Assembly (NCBI GenBank): GCA_001632435.1
Contig: KV424075.1
Coordinates: forward strand, 1 to 64,000
Source of the DNA: Calocera cornea HHB12733
Lineage: Eukaryota; Basidiomycota; Dacrymycetes; Dacrymycetales; Dacrymycetaceae
Direction: 5' to 3'
Length of the DNA: 64,000 nt
The position numbers were made by a program, and so were the translations under genes. The notes beneath the pieces were generated by a model that saw only the letters and a program-made list of their open reading frames with translations, ran no database searches and was not told the DNA's origin. Positions 52,565 through 64,000 of the stretch are shown in pieces. Numbering within the stretch: position 1 is the stretch's first letter; each line of letters starts with the position of its first letter.

Positions 52565-53861
52565 TTAGTTCAGATCCAGCTCGATATCCCACTCCGGGCT
52601 CTCCCTCCCCTTCCCCCCGCCAGTAGCCCCTGCAGGCGCGCCCTCCACCCGCGCCCGCTTGGCCGGCGGCTCATCGTCGTCACTACTCTCCAACTCCAAC
52701 TCGAGCTCGTTCCGAACCTGAGCGGCCGAGGCTGGCTGGGCTGCCGGCGGGAGCGGGGGCGCAGGCGAGCCGTCCCTGTCTGCAGCTTCGTCAGAGGGCA
52801 GGTCCAGGTCCAGGTCCAGGGCGTCCCATTCCGGACTGGGCGCTCTCTGCCTTCGCGCGCCATTCGCAGGGGAAGGCGCAGCCGGGGCCCGCACCCCCTC
52901 CTCCTCCTCAGGCGTCGGCGGCTCTGGCTCTGGCTCTGGCTCGGCCGGCGTCTCCCCCCTCCGCGCCAGGGCCCCCGTCCCCCCCGCCTTGCCGTTCCTA
53001 AACGGCCTCTGGAACGCCTCTGCGACTCTGCGACTCTTGACCTCTCCAAACCCGGGGCAGGCGAGCAGCTGCTCCACACTGGCTTCCGCCATCTCCTTCA
53101 CGCTGCCGATGTTGCTGGAGAGCGTCGTCACGTCCGTCCGGTTCACACCGCGGATCGAGGTGAGCGCCGCGCGCAGGAGCGACGCGTAGTCCTTGTCCAC
53201 GCGCTCTTTGATCCGGTCCGGCGGCCGGTGCTCGAACAGCTTGTAGGTCGAGAGGTACAGCCCGGCTTCTTCTGCGCTGCGGGCGGTCAGTGAGGGGTAC
53301 AAACCAGAATATGGGGGGGGAAGACGCACGTCCAGGCAACCATGATGGTCAGGTTGTTGATCAGGCACACCTTTGTGAGCTCGCGGATCGGCTCCTCGTG
53401 CTCGCTCTACCGCACCACCGCGCCTGTCAGCGCCCAAGCAGCGCCCCAGCACCCAGGGTACGCACCACATCACACATCATCAGCAGCACCCTGAGCTGGT
53501 ACCTGCCCTCGAGCTTGGCGATCCTGGAGTGGACGTACTCGGGGTGCAAGCGGTGGTACCGGAGGCTGAGGAAGAGCACGCCCGTCGTCGCGCCCACCTG
53601 GTAGTCGGGCACGACCTGCCCGTACTCCCAGGGCACGTTCTTGATGCAGTCCAGCACGGGGTTGCCCCGCTGGCACGGGTTCACGACGATCGACTGGGTG
53701 GTCCCGCCGGCGGGGCGGCGGGGGAGGACGACGGGTGGGGGTGGGCGGAGCGGGCGGGTGGGGTTGGTGCTGGTGGATGCGTGGGGGGTGGCGGAGCGCG
53801 CTGCGGCCAGGGAGCTGCTGTTCATCGTCGGCGTGCTCGAGCAGGGCAGGGCATCTCCCAC
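52565..53861 (-). CDS. RAD10: ERCC1/Rad10 subunit of the XPF-ERCC1 structure-specific endonuclease
   Basis: Partners XPF/Rad1 in nucleotide-excision and crosslink repair. Start at 53861 or, better, at the internal ATG 53825 (MNSSSLAAARSATPHAS). The central domain is clear: VVNPCQRGNPVLDCIKNVPW, DYQVGATTGVLFLSLRYHRL, HPEYVHSRIAKL and LRVLLMMCDV. Next come helices SEHEEPIRELTKVCLINN and GLYLSTYKLFEHRPPD. The C-terminal tandem helix-hairpin-helix follows (NRTDVTTLSSNIGSVKEMAE, QLLACPGFGEVKSRRV). An extra ~150-residue acidic/Pro tail ends DIELDLN at 52565; such tails are seen in fungal homologues but vary. Three short introns. Confidence 0.92.
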
Positions 53862-54117
53862 AGAGCACAGCCCAAGTCAAAGAGTCGTTCAGCTTGTCAT
53901 GCACGCAGGGCCCACTCAGTCCATGACGCCGATCCTCCCACGCGCGCGTCCCCGGAAGCAGATGCGCATCCCCCTTCTGTTTATGGGTCACCACCCAGGG
54001 CGCGCCTCGCGTGCCGACTTCGCGAGCATTCCGGCCCAACCCCTCTCCTCCTCCTGCTCGCTCGCTGTCGCTGGCTTTCCGCCCTCTAAAGCTACGACGG
54101 TCCGAGGGTGAGACAGG
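53862..54117. promoter_or_regulatory. Shared divergent promoter of ERCC1 and the 54.1-58.8 kb gene
   Basis: A 256-bp gap between divergent start codons, probably containing both promoters. A CTCTAAAGC segment near 54083 is a weak AT-rich spot. Head-to-head arrangement of two nuclear-looking genes hints at coregulation (inference). Confidence 0.45.
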
Positions 54118-57100
54118 ATGCCGATGCCGACCCCGCTCGACCGGAGTCTCAGCAGGGGGAGCAAGAAGCTCACAGACTTCTTCCCGTCCTCCCAGCCCGC
54201 CCCCGCCTCAACCTCCCACCCACATCCACCACCACAGCAGTACACCTTCTTCGCCCGCCCAAAGCCAAAGCCGAAGCCGAAGCCGAAGCCGGAGCCGCCC
54301 TCTTCCCCGAACAAACCGCTCCAACCAGCCCCAGTCCCGTCGATGCCCAGGAAACTGCCTAGGCGCCCGCCGCCTCCTCAGGCCGGGCCGGGAGCAGGCC
54401 CAGTGCGCAGGAAGCCCACCACCACCGGTACTAGTGGCACAGCCCGAAAACCCGCCGCCTCCCCAGCAAACACCGTCATCTCCCTCTCCTCAGGCGGCGC
54501 ACCCTCCGTCATATGCCTCCTCAGCGACAGCTCCGTCGTCGATCTCTCCGCACCGTCGCCCGCCCCGCTGGGCAGAGGAGCGAAGGGGAGGAAGGGGGAT
54601 GTACTCGTGGTGGACCTCACCCTCTCGTCCGGCAGCTCACGGCGTTCCACCCCTGCTACGGCACCCCCAGCTGGACCTCACGACGACGACGACGACGACG
54701 ACGACAGCAGAGGGCACATATCTTTCTCTCCGTCCAAGCCACTCCAAGCGAACACAGACAGGCAGTCCTCCTCCCCGCTCAGCACCCCGCCGAGCTCGCC
54801 CAACCCCTCCCCCGGCCCCTCCCACAGGGGCAAGGCGCAACCGAACCTGCCCGCAGACCCCGGCCGCCCCTTCGCCTGGGCCGCCCGGGGCGAGCCGTCT
54901 GCCCCCCCTTCACCAGCACCACCAGCACCGCTCAAGCCAGCATCGCCAGAAGCGGAGCAGGAGCAGGAGAAGGCGCCGCGCCGCCTGACGCGCACGACGA
55001 GCCATCCGTTCGCCTGGGCATCCGCTCGCGCTCTGGCCTCTGCCACCCCAACCCTTGTGCCGACAACGTCGATGAGGGAGGGCAAGCCCGCTCGCCGGCT
55101 CACGCGCACGACAAGCCATCCGCTGACGTTCGCGGCCGTCCACGCCCTCTCCCTCTCCTCCGCTGGCCCGTCCATGCGGCCCATCCCCCCGATCCCCGAG
55201 AGTGCCTCCCAGCGCACGCTGCGCCAGCCAACCCCGCATACATCGAGCCAGGGCGCCTCCCGCCCCATCCCCCCTGCCAGGCCTAGTGCCAGTGCTCGTG
55301 CCACCCTCTCCCCGGCCCTCCAGCGCAGATGGGCACGCACCAAACCGCCCTCCGCCTCCCACCCGCTATTCGCAGCCCAGGCCCGCAAGGGCAAGCCCCA
55401 CCCCACCCCAACCCGCGGGAGCGGGAAGAGGAAGCGCCCCGCCCGCCCGTCGACGTCGGACGAGGACGAGCGGGAGGAGGAGGCGGACAGCGGGGACGAC
55501 GACGACGACGACGACGACGGGGATATGGGCGAGCTCATCGTCGCCCTGCCCCCGCCCAACGTCGTCCCGAAGCCGCAGAGCCCCGTCAAGCCCAAGCCCA
55601 AGCCACCTTCTACGACCGCCTCTGCATCTACATCTACCGCTGCTCATTCCTCGTCCTCAGCCTCAGCCTCGGCCTTCCCCCCAGCCCAGTCAACAGCATC
55701 AGCCCTGGCGAGCAACTCCCTCTCCCCGGCATCGACAATCTCCCGAGCGTCTCCCTCCAGGCCGCCGCCCAGCAAACGCGCGCGCTGGAGCGAGCACGAG
55801 CGGGCCGGGCCGTTGAGCGGGCTGGGCCTTCCTGCTACGCCTGAGCGCGGGTCTGCCTCCAACCTCTTCTTCACCCCTTCGCGTGCCTCTCCATCCAAGC
55901 CCCTCTCCACCCCGCAGATCTCTCCATCCAAGCCCCTCCCCACCCCGGCGCGCTCAACGCCGCTCAAGCCCTCCCCCCACACACGCACCCCCACGCATAT
56001 GCCTACGCACGCGGTCGCGGACAGCAGGGACGAGGTCCTCCCCAGCTCGCAGCGCGCCGAGGACGGCCTCGAGGGCGCGTTCTCATCCCCTGCTAAGAGC
56101 CAGGAGGCGCTGCTGCCCACGTTTGGAGGAGGGGACGACCGCGGTTGGAACGACCCGGGCGGGGACTGGGACATGGACATGGACGTTCCCCAGCCTCAGC
56201 AGCAGCAGCCCGAGCCCGACTCCGGCTCCGGCGGCTGGCCGACACAAACACACACAGCAGCGCATACATTCCCCTCCCCCTCCCCCTCCCCTGCGCACGC
56301 GGCCCGCTCCCGCATGCCCTCCGCCTCGACCCGCTCCATGCGCTCGATGGACGAGGTAGAGGTGTCGCTTGCCCTGCCGGTGCTCTCTTCTTCCCCTGCT
56401 GCCAGCGCGCCGAGTGAGGAGGTGCTCACCCCTGGGGAAGGGGGGAAGAAGGGCGCGGGCGCGGCTGGGTCGCCCGGGCGCCCCCTGTCGAAGGAGCAGG
56501 AGCAGGAGCAGGAGCAGGGCGTGGACGCGCTCCCCGGGCCTGCTAAGGAGCTGACGAGAGAGCAGCTGAGGGAGCAGCGCACGCGGGAGATCATCGCCCA
56601 GATTCGGGAGAAGGCGAGGCTCGATGTCGGGCGGGAGGTTGCTGAGGAGGAGGGGCAGGGGCAGGGGCAGGGGCAGGGGCAGCTGGACCTGGATCTGGAT
56701 CTGGAGTCGGACAGCGAAGAGCTTGAGGAGCCCGAGGATGTGTGGAGCAAGGCGCTTGCTGAGGGCGGGAGGGCGAAGGGGTGCGTTGGATCTCCTGTAG
56801 CACCGGCACCAGGAGAGAAACTGACGATGCGGATGGCGTTTGGCATTTGCAGGACCGGGTCCACCTCTGCCCATTCGAGAGTGGAGGAATCGCCCAGCTC
56901 CCCGCTCACGACACCGCCCACCTCCCCTAGCCCGCCGCGCCGCACACGGGCCAACGTGCACCTCGCCTCCCCCACGCCCGCTAGCAAACGCCCGCGCCTC
57001 TCCGGCCCCTCCCCTCCCACCTCCTCCACCTCCGCCTCGCTTCAGCAGAAGAAGGACAACACCAAGTCGAACCGCGAGCTGGCCCGCCTCCTGCGGCAAG

Positions 57101-58799
57101 CTGAGAATCGCGAGCGCTTAGGCGTGACGGCTGCTATCCAGCGGGCGGAGGAGCTCGTGAGCCGCTCCTCCCTGCCGGAGTCGTCTCCCGAGCACAAGAG
57201 CCGGAAACGCACCTTCTCCCAGAGCTCTGGCGGCTCGCAGGAGGCCGGCAGCGCAGGCAGCGTAGGGGCCGGGCCGGCGGGGCTGGAGCACCTTGGCAAG
57301 GATAGGGAGGAGATGGTGCGCCTCTTTGAGCGCGATCGGGCGGAGCGGCACGAGCTCTTGCTCAGGGAGGAGCACGGTGGTGCCGGCAGCCGCGCCTTCT
57401 GGGACCGCACCGCCGCCCCCTCCAGCACCTCGAAAACTCGCGCGGGGAAGGAGGACTGGTCGGTGCCCCAGTGGAAGGAGGACGAGCTCATGCGCGCTGT
57501 CGTCAAGGCGGTGCAGCAGGGGGACGCTCAGGCGCTCACGAGTGTGCTGTACTGGCTGCCGATGCCTGGGGAGGGGGGGCCGGAGCTGGAGTTGCTGGGA
57601 GGGTGGTTGTTCAGTGTCGGTGCGTTACCTGTGCTATCTATCTCTTGCGTGGAGCCCATGGGGCTGATGGGGACGTAGCTATGCGGCACTCGGAGCCTGC
57701 GATCGCTCATACCGCTTACGCCCACCTCCTGCATCTCGTCTCCTCCCGCCAATGCCGCTTGCCGCTCCCGACCATCCTCTCGGCATGTCGCGCCATCGGA
57801 GTGGTCAACACCGCCCTCACACCCTTCACCGCCCTCGACGAGAGCACAGAGTCCAAGCCCCTGGCGTGGAACCGCGAGCGCGCGTGGACCTTCACCTCGA
57901 TCATGTGCGCGTTCACCCGGGCGCATGTGTTGAGCGGCACAGAGCTGGTGGACATGTTCCTCCTCCTCCTGCTGGTCGCTATGGACCCTGTGACCGCGCC
58001 CGAGCTCAAGAATGATATCACTTGTGCGCTTGAGGATGCGGTGAAAGGGGATGCGGTGGATGATGCTACTGTGTGTACTCCTGTGTTCTCCTACGTGGGT
58101 CTTGTGCTGATATCCAGCAGTGCTTGGTCATTTGCAAGCGGACTACCATCCTCATCGCCGACTGGACCATGGCGCAAAAGGCGCTCCTGCTCTCGCTCTT
58201 CCCGCGGGGTCAAGACAAGACAATGATCATGGCTCGGTGGCTTGCCGTGGATGTGCTCCTAGACGGCGCTATCAAGGCACTCGACGCGGACAGCTATAGA
58301 AAAGCGCCCTCACTCTCGTCCCTCCTGGACCTGATCGACTACCAATCTCGCTCTTCACCGTTCGGTATCCATTCTGAAACGGACTATGAGCGGCTGCACT
58401 TGGTCACACAGATCATGGAAACTGCCCTTACGCACCTGCATTCATACCTTGAGGAGCGGGAGAACCACAGCAAGCTGCAGGCGCTCGCCGAGGAGTTATT
58501 CACTGTCTATACCAAAATCAGTAAGCTCCTTGGTGGCATGTGCTGAACTCGAGCTGACTTGCATATCAGTGGATAGCCGTGCCGCGCATCTAGAGCGCAC
58601 AGAAGCCAAAGACGCCCTGCAGCGCCTCAGCATGCGGCTCCGATACAGCATTCCCAAGTCTGCACCGACTGTACAAGCTAAATTACCTTTCGCATTCAAA
58701 GCCGCCGCCACCTCAGCCCCTACCGCATCTACCAAGAGCACCGTCACACATGCCACGCAGTCGAGGATGCCGCCGCGGCCGAGGCGGCTGGTCGCCTGA
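54118..58799 (+). CDS. Very large disordered protein with PIP-like and SIM-like motifs, helical C-terminus
   Basis: Exon 1 (54118-57619) is one open frame of 1,167 codons. Further exons begin at ~57673, ~58121 and ~58570 and end at 58799, for a total near 1,480 residues. The N-terminus has RGSKKLTDFFPSS, resembling a PCNA-interacting (PIP) box without the leading Gln. It is followed by hydrophobic-acidic or Ser patches TVISLSSGG, SVICLLSDSSVVDLS and VLVVDLTLSSGSS that resemble SUMO-interaction motifs. An internal repeat RRLTRTTSHPFAWASARAL / RRLTRTTSHPLTFAAVHAL lies at 54980-55150. A Glu/Gln-rich helix near residues 780-840 may be coiled coil. The C-terminal ~450 residues look helical and folded. 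No family is recognised. The motifs suggest a genome-maintenance scaffold (inference). Confidence 0.7.
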
Positions 58800-59167
58800 A
58801 GATGTCTCATATCATCGCATTGTCCCTCGTCATACCCAATCTCGCAACTGTACACCATTTTGCTCTCTGTCGCACCTTCCGTCTCACGCAAGCATCGTCA
58901 CCGTATTGTCATTCTTAATATCCTCACTTCGTTTTGTCAGCCACATACCTGTCATAGCTTTGCAACATATGTACATTGATAGAGGAATGCCAGCAAGCCT
59001 CCCCACCGTCATCGCGCCGAATGGCTGGACTGCTTCAAAGAAGGCGTGCACACAGAATCTCGTAACAGCCATTCCACCGCTTCTCTCTAAACCGCCGCGT
59101 ATTGCCAGTCAGCTCGTGCTCAACTGTCCAAAGACTAGTTCATAACTGAAATTGGCTGTTGTGAGCG
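58800..59167. other. Intergenic region
   Basis: 368 bp, AT-richer than neighbouring coding DNA. No supportable gene. It contains the terminator of the upstream gene and the promoter of the GT47 fusion gene. Confidence 0.5.
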
Positions 59168-62100
59168 ATGACTTCCGATAGAGCAGGTGCGTGGGGACCC
59201 GCCGCGAAGGCGCCCGTGCCGCGTCGAGGTCCGCCGAAGAAAGTCATCGGCGCGAGAAGCCACAGGGTGTTCCGCTACGGCATCTTCGGCCTTTGCCTCA
59301 TTGTCGGCCTGGTCTTTGCATCTGTAGAAGCATCCCTCAGCATATCCCGGTGACAGCCGTGCTGACCAGCGATATCTGTAGGACTTCTCCAAGTTCAAGA
59401 TAACAGTGCCGCAATGGCCAGCCACCCTGAAGGAGAAGTACGAAATGAACCAGCTGCAAAAGCCGCGTATGCAATTGGATAACCAGGATGCGCATATTGT
59501 TGGACCGGTGACGAACGGGCGCGTGGTCGTCACTGGCGGAGGCGGCATGATAGGTAACAAATAAATTCCCTCCCAAGTGATATAGCTCATGCCAGAATGC
59601 CGTGTAGGAAAACATCTTATTCGCCGCCTTCTGGGCGCATCCACGCCAGTCACGGCCGTCGACTTGATCTTCAATGACAATGAACTGGAAGAGCTCTACG
59701 AGGCGCAGCCAAAGGCACGCAAGCTACTCAAGATCGTGCGCGAAGACATTCGGAACCCATCATCTCTGCACAAGGCTCTCACGTCTGATGTGGCTGGTGT
59801 CGTCCATCTCGCAGCCGTATCACGTGAAAGCTGGTGCGAGGACAATCAAGCCGACTGCTTCGACGTCAACGATGGCGGCACTCAAGCTGTTCTCTCTGCC
59901 CTTGATGCGGCGAAGAAAGGCGGCAACCGGCCGTGGCTTGTCTTCGCCAGCGATCGGCGCGTATACGATTCACGAGCTCCACACCCTGTGCAGGAAGATG
60001 CTGCGACGAACCCCACATCCCCTTTAGGCATCTCGAAGCTCAAAGCAGAAGGGTCGATACAGGCACACCTCATCGGTATTGCAAATAGCGGTCGTGGGGT
60101 GATGCATGCCATCACTCTCCGCCTGTCCGACGTCTACGGAAGTGTGTACGACCATGCTGATCGGCTCGTCGCATCAATCGCATCCCCCGCCATGACTCAC
60201 CTGCCGGTGCAATACATCAATTCGGAACACAAGGTAAGGATATTGAAGAATGGGCACGTATTCGATACTCACAGCATTGTAGCTGGACCTGGTTCACATC
60301 GATGACTGTGTGGACGCGTTCCTTCTGGCCATGAAGCGCCTTACCACTTTGGCGAAAGACACACGTCGCACTTCGCCAAGGACCACTCACGACATCTACA
60401 ACGTTGCCGGCGTCCGCTCTGCCACGGTATCTCAGTTGGTTGACAAGGTGTTGCACCTCACACGCTCCAAGTCCCCCATCCTCCAGCTCGAATCTGCCGT
60501 GCAAACGCAGGGCAACTACCAAGGCAGCATCGCGAAGGCGATCCATGGGCTCGGCTTCCGGAGCAAGGTCTCGCTGGATGATGGGCTGCTCCGGCTCATC
60601 GGCAGCTACCTCGCCCGGACGGAACAGTTCCTCATCGACAGGATTGACCAGACATGCTACGCGGCATCGCCGCACCCGGAGATCAACTCGCGCGTGGAGA
60701 AATTGGACGGCTGCATCGTCCACGTCAGCGCGGATGTCTCGGGCCTCCTTGGATCTCTGAACGCATATAGCGGTCATTGGCAGGTGGACGACGATCACCA
60801 GGCTACACGCATTCTCGCGACCGTCCGGTGGGCGGACGACTCCCGCTGGATGCTCTCTCTCCAGAATAGCGAGGACAAGGTGGAGTTCTTCGGGCTGAGG
60901 AAGGGGCAGACAGACGATGCCAAGAACATGCACGATCCGGTATTCCACAGCGAGGCGAGCGAGCAGTTGATAGAGTGGGAGCTGGAGACCGACGCAGAGC
61001 GTGCAGCGGTCAAGCTTGTCGTACCTGGCACCGAGCATCAGCTGGGACCTCCGCCGTACTTTGGCGGGGAGTTCACATGGATCTCCAGGAGCGCGGATGT
61101 CTTTCCGTGGCGCCTATCTCCTTTGTGCTGTCCCGCCTCTGAGCCGTGGCCATTCACAGCCGAAGATCGTGAGATAACTCGTCTCCTCTCGAGCCTCTAC
61201 TGACCATCGGATAGCGCTGGATCATTCCATCGAGTACCTCCGTGTGGCAACCGAGGACCACTTCGCTGCATCCATCCCGAAATCGCGGTGCGACCGGCTC
61301 TCGCGCGCGCTCGAGCACGTCGGAGAGCAGCTCGGCACCCTCTCACTTGGCCTACTTGACGACGACTTGATCTTCCGCAAAACGAAGCTTGGGCCGGCGT
61401 CCGGATGGGTACAGGCACAACTCCCCGCGTGCACGAATATATGCGATCATCCGGCGGTGTGTGTGGACACTGGCGACTGCCAGTGCGTGCTCTCGACCTG
61501 CTCGGTGCAGAAGCGCTTCCCGTTCGTGGCGGCCGCGAACTCACACAACGTCTCCTTTTCCTCCCCTGGCAGAGAGGAACAGAAGCCCGACAGCCACCAC
61601 CTGGAAACGCGTCCGTCGATCGAGCCGTGGATGACCATCCTTCGCCCGCAAGCGCGTCAGTACCTCCTCTCGCAGCCACCCTTCCCCAACGTGTACGTCT
61701 CCCAGTTCACGGACTCGGCGAAGCAGTGGATCTCCGAGCAGGCAAAGCCCTTGCATGAATTGGATGAGAAGAACTGCTTCAGTGCGGATTCGATGATGGA
61801 GCTGCTCGTACGGGAGCAGAGTACTGCGCAGGCTGGACAGGCCGATCTGTACTTCCTCCCGAACTACCAGGCGCGGTATGACGGGCTGTGGCACTATGCG
61901 TGGGAGGCGCTGAGGAAGAACGTGCCGAGCATGGATCCTCACAGGCTCATCATTCCGTTCACGCACGATTTCGGTGCTTGTCGTTCCTTTGACGTAAGTG
62001 GTTCAATGCGTGTGCTTTCCGGCTGGATAGCTGACGGGAGATATGTAGTTCTCGCTCTGGAACTTGAGGCACCATGCGAGGCGCGATCCGTCCACGAGGC

Positions 62101-62880
62101 ACGTCATCGCCTGGAGCGTGAACGGCGATCTTAACAGCGTATGCTACAAACCCTTCCAGGACGTCGTGTAAGCGCGCTCTTTTCCTTCCGCTCTGTCCCC
62201 ATCTAACCCATACTAGCATCCCCCCTCGCACCTGCAACACCCCCGAGCTATTTGAGAAGTTCCGCAACTCGGCCAACGTGCGCCCCGCAAGCGAGCGGAA
62301 AACCCTCGCGGCCTTCACGGGCACCTACTGGGGCGTGGGCGGCATAACTCGTCGAAAGGTCGTCTGCAACCGCTTCCAGTCCCGGCAAGTCAGCCCTGCG
62401 CTCCAGTCTCAGCATGAGCTTAGGACGGTATGGGGCTCCTATGGGCCATATGGCACGTATCTCGAGGTATTGGAAGACACGATCTTCTGCCCTGTTCCAG
62501 AGGGAGTTGCGGGGTGGTCACCCCGGCTGGTGGACGCAGTGTACGCGGGGTGCATCCCCGTATTCATTGGGCAGGCTGCACAACATCCTTTCCACGACAT
62601 GCTTGACTGGGCCCAGTTCTCGGTCACGGTAGACCGGGAGAATCTGCAGCGGCTCGAGCGTGTCCTCCTGTCATATACGATGGACGAGGTGCTGGAGATG
62701 CAGCGCAAGCTCATGCTCGTCAGGGAGGCGCTCGTGTACCCTCTGGATGGGGAGGCGGCCAGTATGGGAGAGACAGAGGAGAGGGGACCAGAGTGGTGGG
62801 CGATGCACGCGAGCAGGATGAGGTGGCTCACGAAGTATCCCGGGCCGGGGGTGGTCGACAGGCCTGATGGGCTGCTCTGA
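59168..62880 (+). CDS. Type II membrane fusion: NDP-sugar epimerase-like SDR + GT47 (exostosin)
   Basis: Start ATG 59168 with a basic cytosolic stub (APVPRRGPPKKVIGARSHRV) and a signal-anchor helix (YGIFGLCLIVGLVFAS). Residues ~100-370 form an extended-SDR domain: VVVTGGGGMIGKHLIRRLLG (Rossmann TGGGGxIG), VVHLAAVSRESWCEDNQADC and ALRLSDVYG-type segments, then LDLVHIDDCVDAFLLAM. The usual catalytic Y-x3-K is not obvious. A beta-rich linker follows. A C-terminal exostosin domain has YFLPNYQARYDGLWHYAWEA, PHRLIIPFTHDFGACR, VVIPPRTCNTPELFEKFRNS, TFGTYWGVGG-like residues, LEDTIFCPVPEGVAGWSPRL and DAVYAGCIPVFIG. Likely Golgi. It probably makes and transfers an unusual sugar (inference). About seven introns. 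Confidence 0.82.
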
Positions 62881-63756
62881 GTGGAGGTCGCCGCCCCGGA
62901 ATAGACGACTGATGAACGGACTGTCGTTGCTTGGTTTAGCCTGTAGATGTACGAGAACGGAAAATGGATTGCTTCCAAGTTCCGCCCTTCAAGCTGTCGG
63001 CTCGGGCTCAGCCGCGAGGAGCGGCAGTGGAAATGTATGTGCACGTGACACCCTCGACGCGCCGTGCCTGTCGTGCAGGTATGGAATGCTTTACGATTAG
63101 TTGACTTTTGCGCCCGATCCCATCCAGTTTGGCCAAGGACCCCGTTCAAGTAGGGTCCGGTGAGTTGCCAAAGTTCCCCTGAGCGGAAACCATTGTCATT
63201 TATGGCCAAATCATTAGACCATAATCATGTGATAAATCTCCCACCCATATTACCCTATTATTGTATTTTTTCAATGATGAACGTTGCATAGAAGAGCCTA
63301 CTATACTGGGCTGCACTGTTTCAGTCACCGGGACCAATGGGGAGCCTTCGGAGTTAATTGTTTGGGGTGTGGATAAACAATCGGAGATATGATTCAGCGC
63401 AAACATGTTGTTGCATGTTGTGATTTCAATTCACTTATAGGCTGCTTCCCACATTTACGGAGAGTCTGAGGTGGTGTCAAATGCTTGAAATAAAGCAGAT
63501 ACATCAACAAGTTTAGTCTATTATTGTTATATTCTAAGGGGGCCGTGGCTGCTGGCGGCGCACCACATGTGCATGACCCTGAGTCCGCAACAGGGGTCCA
63601 CGCACCATTTTGCAAGTAATCGAAAAGCATTCTATACGTACTCGGACAATCTACTGCCCGGCCGTCTTCTCGACGGGCTTTGCGACAGACGGCAAGGCGC
63701 TCCCCCCTTCTCGCCAGACTTCTTGCAATCTCCTGCAGGACCTCATCAACGCCAGC
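62881..63756. other. Intergenic AT-richer region
   Basis: No supportable gene. The stretch 63190-63540 is clearly AT-rich for this genome and could be a decayed repeat. Nothing specific is recognised in it. Confidence 0.45.
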
Positions 63757-64000
63757 TTAGCGCGCATATTTGCATAGCGGAGGGGGGACGGGCGTACCGG
63801 GCAGCTCGCGTTGTCCTGTCAGGTCGCCAGGTTTGAGCGCCAGTCCGATGACTCGTAGAGCGCCCGTCGGCGATGACTCCTGAGAGTCGGGCAATACAGA
63901 CGACCTGAGTGCAGCAAGCCCCAGAACATCCGTCCCACGTTCCGGCAGGACCAGCGATGCCTCTTGCGAGTCGGGTAATACAGGGGTCTGGCGAGCAGAA
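63757..64000 (-). CDS. Possible 3' end of a minus-strand gene, cut by the window edge
   Basis: On the minus strand one frame is open from the window end to a TAA at 63757, about 80 codons. It looks protein-like and contains two near-repeats, LPDSQEASLVLPERG and LPDSQESSPTGALRV, then LALKPGDLTGQRELPG. The composition differs from random GC-rich frames. No family is recognised. It could also be a chance frame over the local DNA repeat. Confidence 0.3.
   Translation of the reverse strand, partial: SARQTPVLPDSQEASLVLPERGTDVLGLAALRSSVLPDSQESSPTGALRVIGLALKPGDLTGQRELPGTPVPPPLCKYAR
63870..63983. repeat. Imperfect ~30-bp direct repeat
   Basis: GCGATGACTCCTGAGAGTCG (starting ~63870) and its continuation GGCAATACAG recur as GCGATGCCTCTTGCGAGTCG and GGTAATACAG from ~63954. 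The spacing is about 84 bp, a multiple of three, consistent with a coding repeat on the minus strand. Confidence 0.7.

Overview
The window looks like nuclear DNA of a filamentous basidiomycete, most likely an agaricomycete. It is GC-rich, coding exons are broken by many 45-65 nt GT-AG introns, and genes are densely packed on both strands. The conserved genes (GCS1, AMS1, PPG1, ERCC1, FMC1, a Vps3844-type protein, a basidiomycete-style KDZ transposase) all read as fungal. The order or genus cannot be told from the sequence alone.

Positions ~0.5-18.1 kb form a large composite KDZ (Kyakuja-Dileera-Zisupton) DNA transposon that looks recently active. Four long genes are open across all their introns: a proline-rich protein with a GRF-like zinc cluster (1037-3402), a 1,050-residue protein with a Trp-rich segment (4286-7824), an unknown divergent protein (9071-10165, minus) and a giant KDZ transposase whose reading frame runs straight into a Ulp1/C48 cysteine protease domain (10291-15832). 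Behind it lie broken, tandemly duplicated shards of a host Hsp90 gene in both orientations (16.06-17.85 kb). Two DNA patterns mark this block. About 80 copies of a GGCCAGCC/GGCCGGCC-type palindromic motif are spread at fairly even ~220 bp spacing through exons, introns and spacers, and stop near 17.95 kb. A CCAGATCTGG palindrome occurs as a 20-bp-period array between the two divergent genes at 10.2 kb and again as a loose cluster at 17.98-18.10 kb. No terminal inverted repeats could be identified.

From 18.1 to 64 kb the sequence is ordinary euchromatic gene space. 18.1-28.9 kb holds two paralogous low-complexity proteins of unknown role flanking glutamate-cysteine ligase, plus another lineage-specific protein. 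29.6-37.8 kb holds a vacuolar-type MFS transporter with a long His/acidic tail, a Ymc-like mitochondrial carrier, the PP2A-like phosphatase PPG1 and a CoA-binding protein. 38.7-44.3 kb holds a GH38 alpha-mannosidase with a likely 2-nt micro-exon, an intron-containing tRNA-Gln(TTG) and a GST. 44.4-51.6 kb holds a disordered protein with SUMO-interaction motifs, a Vps3844-family ER/vacuolar membrane protein with a 45-nt poly-G run behind it, an SDR, the LYR protein FMC1 and glyoxalase I. 52.6-58.8 kb holds ERCC1/Rad10 divergently paired with a 1.4-1.5 kresidue disordered protein with PIP- and SIM-like motifs. 59.2-62.9 kb holds a type II membrane protein fusing an NDP-sugar epimerase-like domain to a GT47/exostosin domain. 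The host genes are mostly unrelated housekeeping genes, though GCS1, GST and glyoxalase I all belong to glutathione metabolism.
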